The notes beneath the pieces were generated by a model that saw only the letters and a program-made list of their open reading frames with translations, was not told the DNA's origin and made no database searches. The position numbers and the translations under genes are program-made. A DNA stretch of 64,000 bases from Caviibacterium pharyngocola (GTDB taxonomy: Bacteria; Pseudomonadota; Gammaproteobacteria; Enterobacterales; Pasteurellaceae). The stretch covers positions 1-64,000 of the forward strand of contig NZ_PHGZ01000021.1 of the NCBI RefSeq assembly GCF_002795405.1. The letters run 5' to 3'. Below are positions 37,824-47,199 of this stretch, piece after piece. How positions within the stretch are numbered: position 1 is the stretch's first letter; every line of letters starts with the position of its first letter.

Positions 37824-37853
37824 AATAAGCACGAAATATTGTGCTTATTTTTT
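37824..37853 (+). terminator. Terminator after hslO
   Basis: AATAAGCAC (37824-37832) and GTGCTTATT (37841-37849) form a 9-bp stem and are followed by Ts. The remaining 37854-38038 is the AT-rich leader of pckA; I see no firm operator there. Confidence 0.9.
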
Positions 37854-38038
37854 GCGCTTTATTCTTTCGTCAAGCCTGTTTTTTTGATTTGAGTCATAAA
37901 TTTCAACTATTTTTAGAAACTTTCCGCTTTTTTTTCAAAAGTGAGATCAACCTAACATTTTTTTTCTGCGGATTTACATAGAATAGACGACAATTTTTCG
38001 TTTCTAATTTCAATATTAACTTTCAATCGAGGTGTATT

Positions 38039-39655
38039 ATGACAGATGTAAACAAAGTAATCGGCGAACTTGGCGAACTTGGTATCTATGATGTTAAAGA
38101 AGTGGTTTATAATCCGAGTTATGAACAATTATTCGAAGAAGAAACCAAACCGGGTTTAGAAGGTTTTGAAAAAGGTATCGTAACTCAATCCGGCGCGGTT
38201 GCCGTGGATACCGGTATTTTCACCGGTCGTTCGCCGAAAGATAAATATATCGTTTTAGACGAAAAAACCAAAGACACCGTGTGGTGGACAAGCGACGCGG
38301 CGAAAAACGACAACAAACCGATGAACCAATCCACTTGGCAAAGCCTAAAAGAATTGGTAACCAAACAACTTTCCGGCAAACGTTTATTCGTTGTCGATGC
38401 GTTCTGCGGTGCAAACCCTGATACTCGTTTAGCGGTGCGTATCGTGACCGAAGTGGCGTGGCAAGCGCACTTTGTGACCAATATGTTCATCCGTCCTTCC
38501 GCACAAGAATTAGAAGGTTTCAAACCGGATTTCGTGGTAATGAACGGTTCTAAAGTAACTAACCCGAACTGGAAAGAACAAGGCTTGAACTCCGAAAACT
38601 TCGTAGCGTTCAACATCACCGAAGGCGTACAATTAATCGGCGGTACTTGGTACGGCGGCGAAATGAAAAAAGGTATGTTCTCAATGATGAACTACTTCCT
38701 TCCGTTAAAAGGCATCGCGTCAATGCACTGTTCTGCTAACGTGGGCGCAGAAGGCGACGTTGCGGTATTCTTCGGCTTGTCCGGTACAGGTAAAACTACG
38801 CTTTCAACCGATCCTAAACGTCAATTAATCGGTGACGACGAACACGGTTGGGACGACGACGGCGTATTCAACTACGAAGGCGGTTGCTACGCGAAAACCA
38901 TTAAACTTTCCGAAGAAAGCGAGCCGGATATTTATCGTGCAATTAAACGTGATGCGTTATTAGAAAACGTTGTGGTGCGCGCAGACGGTTCCGTTGATTA
39001 CGACGACGGTTCAAAAACTGAAAATACTCGCGTTTCTTATCCGATTTATCACATTGATAACATCGTTAAACCGGTTTCTAAAGCGGGTCACGCGAAAAAA
39101 GTGATCTTCTTAAGTGCAGACGCATTCGGCGTATTACCACCAGTTTCTAAATTAACACCGGAACAAACCAAATACTACTTCTTGTCCGGCTTCACCGCGA
39201 AATTAGCGGGTACCGAACGCGGTATCACCGAACCTACTCCGACGTTCTCCGCGTGCTTCGGTGCAGCATTCTTAAGCTTACACCCGACTCAATATGCGGA
39301 AGTGTTGGTTAAACGTATGGAAGCAGCAGGTGCGGAAGCTTACTTAGTGAACACTGGTTGGAACGGCACAGGTAAACGTATTTCCATTAAAGATACCCGC
39401 GGTATCATTGATGCAATCTTAGACGGTTCAATCGATAAAGCGGAAATGTCCGAATTACCAATCTTCAACTTGGCGATTCCGACTGCTTTACCGGGCGTTG
39501 ATCCTGCGATCTTAGATCCGCGCGATACTTATGCGGACAAAGCGCAATGGCAAGCGAAAGCGGAAGACTTAGCAGGTCGTTTCGCGAAAAACTTCGAAAA
39601 ATATGCGACCAACGAAGAAGGTAAAGCATTAATCGCAGCAGGCCCTAAAGCCTAA
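38039..39655 (+). CDS. pckA: Phosphoenolpyruvate carboxykinase (ATP)
   Basis: PckA converts oxaloacetate and ATP to PEP, ADP and CO2; in capnophilic Pasteurellaceae it can run in the carboxylating direction. The 538 residues contain [11 protein letters not shown] (about 62-72), the PEPCK-specific [10 protein letters not shown], kinase-1a [11 protein letters not shown] (about 248-258) and the kinase-2 [13 protein letters not shown] (about 264-276). Codon use is strongly biased to A/T-ending major codons, as for a highly expressed gene. A USS-dyad terminator follows. Confidence 0.98.
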   Translation: MTDVNKVIGELGELGIYDVKEVVYNPSYEQLFEEETKPGLEGFEKGIVTQSGAVAVDTGIFTGRSPKDKYIVLDEKTKDTVWWTSDAAKNDNKPMNQSTWQSLKELVTKQLSGKRLFVVDAFCGANPDTRLAVRIVTEVAWQAHFVTNMFIRPSAQELEGFKPDFVVMNGSKVTNPNWKEQGLNSENFVAFNITEGVQLIGGTWYGGEMKKGMFSMMNYFLPLKGIASMHCSANVGAEGDVAVFFGLSGTGKTTLSTDPKRQLIGDDEHGWDDDGVFNYEGGCYAKTIKLSEESEPDIYRAIKRDALLENVVVRADGSVDYDDGSKTENTRVSYPIYHIDNIVKPVSKAGHAKKVIFLSADAFGVLPPVSKLTPEQTKYYFLSGFTAKLAGTERGITEPTPTFSACFGAAFLSLHPTQYAEVLVKRMEAAGAEAYLVNTGWNGTGKRISIKDTRGIIDAILDGSIDKAEMSELPIFNLAIPTALPGVDPAILDPRDTYADKAQWQAKAEDLAGRFAKNFEKYATNEEGKALIAAGPKA

Positions 39656-39679
39656 TCTCGCAAAAACTCGATAAAATTT

Positions 39680-39721
39680 AACCGCACTTTGATTCTTCCT
39701 TCAAAGTGCGGTTTGTTTTTT
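39680..39721 (+). terminator. USS-dyad terminator after pckA
   Basis: AACCGCACTTTGA (39680-39692) and TCAAAGTGCGGTT (39701-39713) form a 13-bp stem with an 8-base loop, then a T-rich tail. Confidence 0.92.
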
Positions 39722-39809
39722 CCTCAAATTGTCCAATCTTCAACGGTTAATCTGGCTTTAATTTATAGAAAATCTTGAATGTTCACACTCGTTCCGACAA
39801 TAGCGACTT

Positions 39810-40232
39810 TCATTGCGGTTCAAATGGATTGATTATTTTGACATTAAAATGGGCGAAATCTTTTATATTTCGAGTAACGAGAATTTTACCCTGTTCGATA
39901 GCTGTTGCAGCAATAAAAGAATCAATCATTGCCGCAGGATTCGGAACGTGCAATTTGGCAGTTTGTAGCGCAACCATTGGTGATACAGGAATTAGGCGTT
40001 GTGAAAATTCTGGCTTTAATACATTTTCAAACCAATGACGTAAAATTTTCCCTTGTGCCACATCTTGTCGCTCTTTGCGTAAAATCCCCATTTCTACTTC
40101 AAACCAACTCATCGTAGAAAGATAGCATAAATCTAAATTAATACTTTCCAACCATTTAACAAATTGCGCTGATCGCTGACTAGTATTCGCTTTACGCATT
40201 TCACTTACGATATTGGTATCAAGTAAATACAT
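39810..40232 (-). CDS. vapC: VapC-type PIN-domain toxin
   Basis: The 140-residue PIN-domain ribonuclease has the N-terminal YLLDTNIVSEM (first Asp), a central WFEVEMGILRKER (Glu, about 62-74) and the C-terminal DSFIAATAIEQ..VTRNIKDF (two further Asp). These enzymes cut RNA (often initiator tRNA). Its ATG overlaps the stop of the antitoxin gene by one base (TAATG), the usual coupling of a type II toxin to its antitoxin. Confidence 0.93.
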   Translation of the reverse strand: MYLLDTNIVSEMRKANTSQRSAQFVKWLESINLDLCYLSTMSWFEVEMGILRKERQDVAQGKILRHWFENVLKPEFSQRLIPVSPMVALQTAKLHVPNPAAMIDSFIAATAIEQGKILVTRNIKDFAHFNVKIINPFEPQ

Positions 40233-40489
40233 TAGAAAACTTCCTCACGTTCGGCGATTTCGACTCGTTCAAATTCAAAATCCGCATCTATTTTGGCAAT
40301 TTCTGCTTCACTCATACTAACACGCTGCGCATTGGTTTTTTGTTGCTGATGAAATTGACGATACATTGCATAATTCATTAATACATAAGAAAGCTCGCCA
40401 CGGTCGGTAATAAAAACAGGTTCGCTATCGGCAAGATGTTTGGCTTTTGCCACATTTTGATTGAAATCACGGCTACTGATCGTATTCAT
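40232..40489 (-). CDS. Phd/YefM-type antitoxin
   Basis: The 85-residue protein begins with the Phd/YefM DNA-binding pattern (MNTISSRDFNQNVAKAKHLA) and SEPVFITDRGELSYVLMNY (about 27-45), which is the dimer strand region, and ends with an acidic disordered tail (FEFERVEIAEREEVF) suited to cover the toxin. It precedes the PIN toxin gene and probably represses the shared promoter in 40490-40560. Confidence 0.92.
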   Translation of the reverse strand: MNTISSRDFNQNVAKAKHLADSEPVFITDRGELSYVLMNYAMYRQFHQQQKTNAQRVSMSEAEIAKIDADFEFERVEIAEREEVF

Positions 40490-40555
40490 TCTTTGCTCCT
40501 TTTATTTGTAGCAACTTATGTACATTCTAAGCTCTATAAAATAAAAATACAATGA

Positions 40556-41107
<552 letters not shown>

Positions 41108-41122
41108 AAACAGGATGACAAA

Positions 41123-41737
41123 ATGAGCGAAATTAGTTTGAATTATCATAAAACCCGCTTTTTAACCAGCGCTCCGAATATTAAAGCCTTGCCTGAGGAC
41201 AGCGGCATTGAAATCGCTTTTGCCGGACGATCAAATGCGGGAAAATCCACTGCACTGAACGCCTTGACGAATCAAAAAAACTTGGCGCGAACCTCTAAAA
41301 CACCCGGTCGCACGCAGTTAATCAATTTATTTGAGGCGGAAGCACAGTGTAAATTGGTGGATTTGCCCGGTTACGGTTATGCGGCGGTGCCGGAACAAGT
41401 TAAACGCCAATGGCAACATTCTCTCGGCGAATATTTACAAAAACGCCAATGTTTGAAAGGCGTAGTGATCTTAATGGACATTCGTCATCCGTTGAAAGAT
41501 TTGGATCAACAAATGGTGGAATGGTCGGTTTCGGCGCAGTTGCCGGTACTGATTTTGTTGACTAAAGCGGACAAATTAAGCCAAAGCGCACGCAGCAAGC
41601 AAGTCAAAATGGTGCGTGAGGCAATTTTGCCTTTTCAAGGCGATGTGCAAGTGGAAGCATTTTCCGCGCAAAATAGAATCGGTATCGATCGCTTAGCGGC
41701 AAAACTAGACGCGTGGTTTGCACCGAATTTCGGCTAA
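41123..41737 (+). CDS. engB: Ribosome biogenesis GTPase EngB (YihA/YsxC)
   Basis: EngB assists assembly of the large ribosomal subunit. The 204-residue GTPase has G1 [13 protein letters not shown] (about 34-46), G3 [10 protein letters not shown] (about 78-87), G4 LLTKADK (about 146-152) and a G5 SAQN-type loop. Engb-comM adjacency matches H. influenzae. Confidence 0.96.
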   Translation: MSEISLNYHKTRFLTSAPNIKALPEDSGIEIAFAGRSNAGKSTALNALTNQKNLARTSKTPGRTQLINLFEAEAQCKLVDLPGYGYAAVPEQVKRQWQHSLGEYLQKRQCLKGVVILMDIRHPLKDLDQQMVEWSVSAQLPVLILLTKADKLSQSARSKQVKMVREAILPFQGDVQVEAFSAQNRIGIDRLAAKLDAWFAPNFG

Positions 41738-41766
41738 AAATTTATTATTTTTACGACAAGGATCGC

Positions 41767-41808
41767 AAAAAAGTGCGGTGTAAATTTAAATTACACCGCA
41801 CTTTTTTT
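41767..41808. terminator. USS-dyad terminator between engB and comM
   Basis: AAAAAAGTGCGGTGTAA (41767-41783) and TTACACCGCACTTTTTT (41791-41807) form a 17-bp perfect stem with a 7-base loop, ending in Ts. Confidence 0.93.
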
Positions 41809-41878
41809 ATAGTGACCGCCTAATTCATCGAGCTCACGTTGATGAGATCTCGTATCACAATATTATTAGGAATGTCGG

Positions 41879-42739
41879 ATGTCATTAGCCATCGTTTATA
41901 GTCGCGCGTCAATGGGCGTTCAAGCGCCGTTAGTGACGATAGAAGTGCATTTAAGCAACGGAAAACCGGGATTCACCTTAGTCGGTTTACCGGAAAAAAC
42001 CGTAAAAGAAGCGCAAGATCGCGTGCGCAGCGCCTTGCTCAACGCGAATTTTAAATACCCGCCGAAACGAATCACAGTCAATTTAGCGCCGGCGGATTTG
42101 CCGAAAGAAGGCGGGCGTTTCGATTTGCCGATTGCCATCGGCATTCTTGCCGCCTCGGATCAACTCGACGGCAAAGCCTTAGCCGGTTTCGAATTGCTTG
42201 GTGAATTGGCGCTCACCGGCAATTTGCGCGGCGTGCACGGTGTAATTCCGGCTATTTTGGCGGCAAAAGCAGCAAAACGAAATTTGATCATCGCCAAACA
42301 AAATGCCAATGAAGCAGCGTTGGTGGCGGATCAAGATTCGTATTTCGCCGAATCTTTACTGGAAGTCGTGCAATTTTTTAATCGCCAAGCTACCTTACCG
42401 CTTGCGGCGAGTACAGCCGTGCCCGATATGCCGACGGGCATTTTGCCGAATCAACCGAATTTAACCGATATTATCGGGCAACAGCACGCCAAACGCGCAT
42501 TGACGATTGCCGCCGCAGGGCAACACAATTTGCTGTTTCTCGGTCCGCCCGGCACGGGAAAAACAATGTTGGCAAGCCGTTTAACCGCACTTTTGCCAGA
42601 AATGACCGAGCAAGAAGCGATTGAAACGGCAGCAGTCACCAGCTTGGTGCAAAACGAATTAAATTTTCACAACTGGAAACAACGTCCGTTTCGCGCGCCG
42701 CACCACAGCGCGTCCATTGCCGCGTTAGTAGGTGGTGGC
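41879..42739 (+). pseudogene. comM: comM, 5' half (split by the transposon)
   Basis: ComM (YifB) is an AAA+ helicase that drives branch migration during natural transformation. The first 287 codons are intact: the Lon-protease-like N-terminal domain (LAIVYSRASMGVQAPLVTIE, LPKEGGRFDLPIAIGILA) and the Mg-chelatase-type ATPase up to Walker A (LFLGPPGTGKTMLASR, about 221-236) and RAPHHSASIAALVGGG. Reading on into the transposon adds Cys and a stop (GGC TGT TAA), giving a truncated product. The matching 3' half is at 61575-62246; together they encode 510 residues, the normal ComM length. Confidence 0.96.
42735..42739. repeat. Target-site duplication, left copy (GTGGC)
   Basis: GTGGC directly precedes the TGT end of the transposon and is repeated exactly at 61570-61574 after the ACA end, giving the 5-bp duplication typical of Tn7-like insertion. 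Confidence 0.95.
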
Positions 42740-42783
42740 TGTTAAAGATACAAATAAGTGTCAAAAGATACAAATAAATGTCA
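42740..42783. repeat. Left end: terminal inverted repeat plus second TnsB-type site
   Basis: Two copies of AAAGATACAAATAA(A/G)TGTCA lie in tandem (about 42744-42763 and 42764-42783). They match the sites at the right end in the opposite orientation and are best explained as transposase-binding sites. A TATAAT box (42788-42793) follows at once and may drive the left gene. Confidence 0.88.
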
Positions 42784-42822
42784 CTATTATAATCTACCAA
42801 ACACCATGAAAAGGACAAAATT

Positions 42823-44556
42823 ATGTCATACTTCGATGAAAATAACCTCCTTAGAGTTAACTGGCGTTGCTCACTCAATTTGATTAAATTCTTCAAATCC
42901 CCAATTCGAGGATATTTTGATTCTGAGGCTGAGTATGTTGTAACTTGGTACGATAAAAGGCTTTCATCTGGTAATGGTGAATCTAGGACATTTGTTGACA
43001 TTAATCTTATCAACCTCTCCAATCCAACTTATCAAACCCCAAATGAACTTCTCCAAAGTTTTATTGTTATTCAAGTTCCTATTAATTATTTACATAAAAT
43101 TCCCTTTGGTAGTATTTGGGAAGGAGGTAAATCTAAAGAGAAATTCCAATGCGAAGAATTTGAGGTAAAATTCAGTAAAGATAATAATCTATTTTACCTT
43201 CCTCTTTGGAAAGAAAACCATCCTTTCGAATGTGATAAATACGTTCACACATCTGATTTAGAGAGATTCAGGAAAGATGGTAATAACCTTTTGGTAATCA
43301 AACACGATAATCTATCTTGCATTATCCATCCCTTACATTTCTTTATGGCTCATTACGGATACTCAAGTGAGTTAAAACGTATTTTGTCAGTTTATAATTG
43401 GAGCGAGGTAATAAAGCATCTTTGTATTGGGGAAAATCCTACTAGTAATGACGAGAGAGTTATTGTCTTACCTCGCAATTTATCCGATAAAGATGCAGTA
43501 TTTTTATATCACTTAAAATACGATAATTATTCCAAAGCAGTAATTCAAAGAGTATCTGATCGTATTGTTAGCTCCAAAAATCCTTTTAACTCAAATAATT
43601 GCTATCAAATTTCATGCTGGCATACTCAAGAAATTACATTGTCCTTTTACGGTATTCGTTTAGGAAATTCCGTACTTTGCTGTCAGATCACAGGAATCAG
43701 CCAGCCACAGGGAGAGCCAATAACCTTGGCTCTGCCACCACTTGTAACTCCAAATAAGAATGCCAAAGAAGTAGAAAACGAAGAACAGCAGTATCGCATA
43801 ATTAAAAAAGAGCGAGAACATGACCTAGAGCAGTTAGATATAGCACTTAACCCAGTCAATAATCTTGTTACAGTAGATGTGATTGAAAAACTAAAACTAC
43901 TCGGCGAAGCTCGTGAAATAAATAAAATTCGAACAAGCCAAGAAGCCTCTCATACTAGTAATACAAAATTTCTGAATTATGATGATCCAACAGATTTTAG
44001 CGTAGGCGACAGAATAGGAAAGACTGGTCTCACAGGAATTGCAAATTGCCTTTATGAAATTGAATACGATAGCAAAGATAGGAACTCTCGCCTTGATACG
44101 GTTTGGGAACATGCAACTCGTTTACGTGCAGAAATGGGAGCAAGTGTATTTTGGTGGACTCCAAAATTAGGCTTTAGAGAAGAGCATAAATTTAAGCTTA
44201 TTTCTCTAATAGATGTCTGCAATAGTGCGAAGAAAAGCTATCCAGAGTCAACCTTAATCTTACGTATTGATGTTCGGGGAAAAACATTCTTTACCTTTAG
44301 TTTTCCTGAAAGAAATAATAATACCAGTTTTAGCAGTATAGTCTATGAACCTGCCAATATTTTAGAATTTTTATCCTTTGATGTAGAGGATGGAGTTTTC
44401 AACTTTCTCAAGCTACTTATTGAAGTTATTTCATTGCAAAGCATAAGTAGCGACTACGTTGATTATAAGAATGGGAGAATGGCAACTTTTAAACATAGGA
44501 TAGCGAGGAATAATGATAATAACTGGGTTTGGAACGGAATAAAAAAACTACTCTAA
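42823..44556 (+). CDS. Possible TnsE-like protein
   Basis: This 577-residue protein is encoded alone at the left end, starting 83 bp inside the transposon with AAAAGGAC as Shine-Dalgarno. I see no catalytic motif of a nuclease, kinase or ATPase. Features that recall Tn7 TnsE are a mid-protein HFFMAHYGYSSELKRIL helix (about 167-183), a QITGISQPQGEPITLALP strand-turn (about 290-307), a charged linker (about 315-350), and a C-terminal alpha/beta domain (LDTVWEHATRLRAEMGASVF, then LILRIDVRGKTFFTFSF). TnsE steers Tn7 to replicating lagging strands and conjugal plasmids. The match is from memory of overall pattern only; the alternative is an unrelated cargo protein. Confidence 0.4.
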   Translation: MSYFDENNLLRVNWRCSLNLIKFFKSPIRGYFDSEAEYVVTWYDKRLSSGNGESRTFVDINLINLSNPTYQTPNELLQSFIVIQVPINYLHKIPFGSIWEGGKSKEKFQCEEFEVKFSKDNNLFYLPLWKENHPFECDKYVHTSDLERFRKDGNNLLVIKHDNLSCIIHPLHFFMAHYGYSSELKRILSVYNWSEVIKHLCIGENPTSNDERVIVLPRNLSDKDAVFLYHLKYDNYSKAVIQRVSDRIVSSKNPFNSNNCYQISCWHTQEITLSFYGIRLGNSVLCCQITGISQPQGEPITLALPPLVTPNKNAKEVENEEQQYRIIKKEREHDLEQLDIALNPVNNLVTVDVIEKLKLLGEAREINKIRTSQEASHTSNTKFLNYDDPTDFSVGDRIGKTGLTGIANCLYEIEYDSKDRNSRLDTVWEHATRLRAEMGASVFWWTPKLGFREEHKFKLISLIDVCNSAKKSYPESTLILRIDVRGKTFFTFSFPERNNNTSFSSIVYEPANILEFLSFDVEDGVFNFLKLLIEVISLQSISSDYVDYKNGRMATFKHRIARNNDNNWVWNGIKKLL

Positions 44557-44572
44557 AATTTAGGAAGTCAAA

Positions 44573-44923
44573 ATGAATAAAATTATTACGCTATTAACAT
44601 TAACTCTTTCTGGGTTTGGCTACTCCAATTACGGTAATCAATATAATAGTTCCCAATATGGGAGTACAAGCATACATCAAGACCCTCGTTATATGTATAA
44701 CTACCGACTCGGTAATTCTGGGCCTTATACCTACAATTATGATGTAGAAGATATAAATGGTTCAGGTGCTTATGGAGACTGTACGATGACGGGAAAATAT
44801 GGCGATTGCACAATCATCAATGAATATGGCGACGAGGTGTACGCTGATGCTGAATGGATTCGTAATGGAGTGATGATTGTAACTGATGAAGATGGCAATG
44901 AATATGAAATGGAAGCTCAATAA
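44573..44923 (+). CDS. Small exported protein with repeated YGDC motif
   Basis: The 116-residue product starts with a probable signal peptide (MNKIITLLTLTLSGFGYS) followed by a Tyr/Asn/Gly/Ser-rich segment (about 19-60) and two YGDC repeats (GAYGDCTMTG and KYGDCTIINEYGDE), then a short strand-rich acidic end. I do not recognise it. AGGAAG precedes the ATG, 16 bases behind the TnsE-like gene. Two Cys in a secreted product suggest a disulfide. Its presence in a defence cargo block is odd. Confidence 0.65.
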   Translation: MNKIITLLTLTLSGFGYSNYGNQYNSSQYGSTSIHQDPRYMYNYRLGNSGPYTYNYDVEDINGSGAYGDCTMTGKYGDCTIINEYGDEVYADAEWIRNGVMIVTDEDGNEYEMEAQ

Positions 44924-44930
44924 TATAACA

Positions 44931-46034
44931 ATGATTATGAATAATCTAACTGGTAAGGATTATAGATTACAACAACTATTTGAAAATAAACATGAATTTG
45001 GCGTACCTTGCCACGAATTTATTTTACCCTTTGATGAGACCTTTAGAAAGAGTTCATATCATATATTTAAATGTTTTATTGAAAACCCTCTAAATAACAA
45101 TGCTATTTCCCTTTTGTTGAAAGGAAAGGAAGGTTGTCGTCGCGCAGAAGTATTGAATATTTTAGGGTTTAAAAAATGGATTATTGTATCAGACTACGTT
45201 TTTGATAAAAATAAGCCACAAGATGTAATTACATTTTCAATAATGCCACACGTTAAAGACTTTAATGAACTTAAAAACAAAATTAACACTTTACAAAAGA
45301 AAGATATTAAGCATTCTGATTCAATAAACCCTGAATTCATAAAATTTTTTCAGGAATTTCCAATTTTCAACATATCCATATCAATAAACAAGAAATTTAA
45401 ATTATTTACCGACGAGAAGCTTTTCTCAAACCAACAAATATCAGGATATATAAAACAAATAGAACATTGGATTGAGAATGAGAAAAACATTGAAAAATAT
45501 ATTAAACAAAAAGATTTGCTAATCAAATTATTAGAAAAATTAAATAGGAAAGAGCCTAGCTTTAAAGAAATAAGAAGAATATTCTTTATTGGTGCGATTA
45601 CTACTTATTTAATGTACCTAATTACTAGCTTTATACCAAAATTAGAAGTTATAGGTTGGTTTTCGGATAGAGATACTATCATTTATTACAAAGAGAAAGA
45701 ATTAGGTGGATATTTGATATTTCAATATATTCAAGATTTATACCATGTTTTTTGTGAATCAAAAAATCTAAAACAATCAAATATAGCTTTTGGATTACCA
45801 GAGGAGCAGGGTGAAATGTGGTTTGATGAATTAGTTAGACTACCTGATTTCATTGCAGGAACGCTAGCTGATTATAATAAAGAAGAAAATGAATTTTCTC
45901 ATGATAAATTCATTCCTTTATTTGAAAAAGTATTTACAAATGAAAATAAAAATTTAATATTTAATGTTTTTATTGGAAATAACAATAACAGCTTTGAAAT
46001 GAGAGTAACTAGAGCAACTTTCGACAAAATATAA
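44931..46034 (+). CDS. Unknown protein of the defence cargo (first gene of a putative ABC-ATPase module)
   Basis: The 367-residue product is very AT-coded and rich in Lys, Asn and Ile. Nothing in it is a clear known domain. The second half holds EVIGWFSDRDTIIYYKE (about 235-252) and DELVRLPDFIAGTLADYN (about 300-317); an acidic residue in the first and the closing ADY pattern resemble RNase H-like DUF3800-type proteins, but that is weak. A longer start at 44886 would overlap the previous gene; the ATG at 44931 (or 44937) avoids this. Only 18 bp separate it from the Cap4-like nuclease gene, so they are likely one operon. Confidence 0.6.
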   Translation: MIMNNLTGKDYRLQQLFENKHEFGVPCHEFILPFDETFRKSSYHIFKCFIENPLNNNAISLLLKGKEGCRRAEVLNILGFKKWIIVSDYVFDKNKPQDVITFSIMPHVKDFNELKNKINTLQKKDIKHSDSINPEFIKFFQEFPIFNISISINKKFKLFTDEKLFSNQQISGYIKQIEHWIENEKNIEKYIKQKDLLIKLLEKLNRKEPSFKEIRRIFFIGAITTYLMYLITSFIPKLEVIGWFSDRDTIIYYKEKELGGYLIFQYIQDLYHVFCESKNLKQSNIAFGLPEEQGEMWFDELVRLPDFIAGTLADYNKEENEFSHDKFIPLFEKVFTNENKNLIFNVFIGNNNNSFEMRVTRATFDKI

Positions 46035-46052
46035 CTATGATAGTGAAACATT

Positions 46053-47099
46053 ATGCTAAATAAACTGAATAAAATAAAGCAACGAGAAACATCAGGTAGT
46101 GATACATTTAAAAACTATGACTATCAGTATCACTGGGCTATCTATACTCTTTTAGAAAATTCTAGAAAAAATGATGATATTGCTGTATTAGTTGAGTTTC
46201 ATGAAGATGTCATTTTAGTAGAAAACATATCTTCAGAAAATAATCAATTAAATTTCTTTCAAATTAAAGCAAATGATAAACATTTAACTCTAAGTGATAT
46301 AATTAAAAGAGAAAACGGAAACAAGTCTATTTTAGATAAATTAACACTAGGAAAAGAATATTTAGAAATATTAGATAATATAAAATCTATTAAACTAGTA
46401 TCTGCGAATGGTTTTTCCCCCAAGTTTTGTACTGATGAATCCAACTTTTACCAGTTATGCGATAAAGATAAGAAAAAAATAGAAGATAACTTGTTGCTTG
46501 AGATAGATAAATACTCTTTTTTAAGTAAACTTTATTTTTCCAAATCAAAACTACCAAAAACAAAATTTATCCAAACTGTAAAAGGAATATTATCAGAAAT
46601 TATTCAGGAAATACACCCTGATAAAAGAACAAATGTAAATGCTATTTATCTTGTTCTAAAAGATGATTTACACGATAAAGGAAAAAAAAGATTAACTGAT
46701 AAAGATGACCCTCTACAAGAAAAGGGAATAACCTTTTTTACTGTAAAAGAGGTGATTAAACGTTATACAGATATAGAAGATGATGATCTAACATCGGCAT
46801 TAAATATACTTAATGAAACATCTTACACTATAATCGAAAAACAGAAGATAAAGACAGAGTTATTAAAATATAGTACACATCATCTAAACTCAGGAAGTAT
46901 TCAAGCACAAATAAAATTAGATATATTAAGCTCTAACATACTTGATGATTTGATGTGTAGTGATGACAAACAACTTACTAAAATAATTGATAATTTCTGT
47001 TCAAACTTAAACTCAAAGTATGGTACTATAAGTACTGATCAAATGATCAAGTCAGGAGTGTTGTATGAGCTATCAAGATACATTAGAGAAACAGCGTAA
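46053..47099 (+). CDS. Cap4-like (DUF4297-type) dsDNA endonuclease
   Basis: The 348-residue protein begins with a region I read as a Cap4/DUF4297 nuclease: RETSGSDTFKNYDYQYHWAI (about 11-30), the acidic LVEFHEDVILVE (Glu48 to Glu57) and LNFFQIKA (Q70-x-K72), in the order needed for a PD-(D/E)XK centre. The remainder (about 170-348) is helical and may sense or oligomerise. Cap4-type nucleases are effectors in CBASS, Lamassu and ABC-three-component systems; the ATPase gene 54 bp downstream favours the last two. No cyclase gene is present, which argues against CBASS. Confidence 0.7.
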   Translation: MLNKLNKIKQRETSGSDTFKNYDYQYHWAIYTLLENSRKNDDIAVLVEFHEDVILVENISSENNQLNFFQIKANDKHLTLSDIIKRENGNKSILDKLTLGKEYLEILDNIKSIKLVSANGFSPKFCTDESNFYQLCDKDKKKIEDNLLLEIDKYSFLSKLYFSKSKLPKTKFIQTVKGILSEIIQEIHPDKRTNVNAIYLVLKDDLHDKGKKRLTDKDDPLQEKGITFFTVKEVIKRYTDIEDDDLTSALNILNETSYTIIEKQKIKTELLKYSTHHLNSGSIQAQIKLDILSSNILDDLMCSDDKQLTKIIDNFCSNLNSKYGTISTDQMIKSGVLYELSRYIRETA

Positions 47100-47199
47100 A
47101 TTATCGTCATATATGAAATTGATTCGTAATTTAAGAACTAGACCAATTAAAAATGAAAAGATTAATAATCAAGCAATTAGCAATCTTATCCAAAGATAA
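47065..47199 (+). CDS. 44-aa overlapping small ORF between nuclease and ATPase genes
   Basis: An ATG at 47065 with AGGAG six bases upstream opens a 44-codon frame that overlaps the end of the nuclease gene (by 35 bp) and the start of the ATPase gene (by 47 bp). The product is basic (TLEKQRKLSSYMKLIRNLRT). The downstream ATPase ATG lacks a Shine-Dalgarno of its own, so this ORF may couple the translation of the two, or be a residual or minimal middle component of a three-part system. It could also be non-functional. Confidence 0.5.
   Translation: MSYQDTLEKQRKLSSYMKLIRNLRTRPIKNEKINNQAISNLIQR

Noticed and set aside
37854-38038. CRP site upstream of pckA
   Set aside because: GTGAGATCAACCTAAC near 37940 keeps only the left half of the consensus; too weak to annotate.
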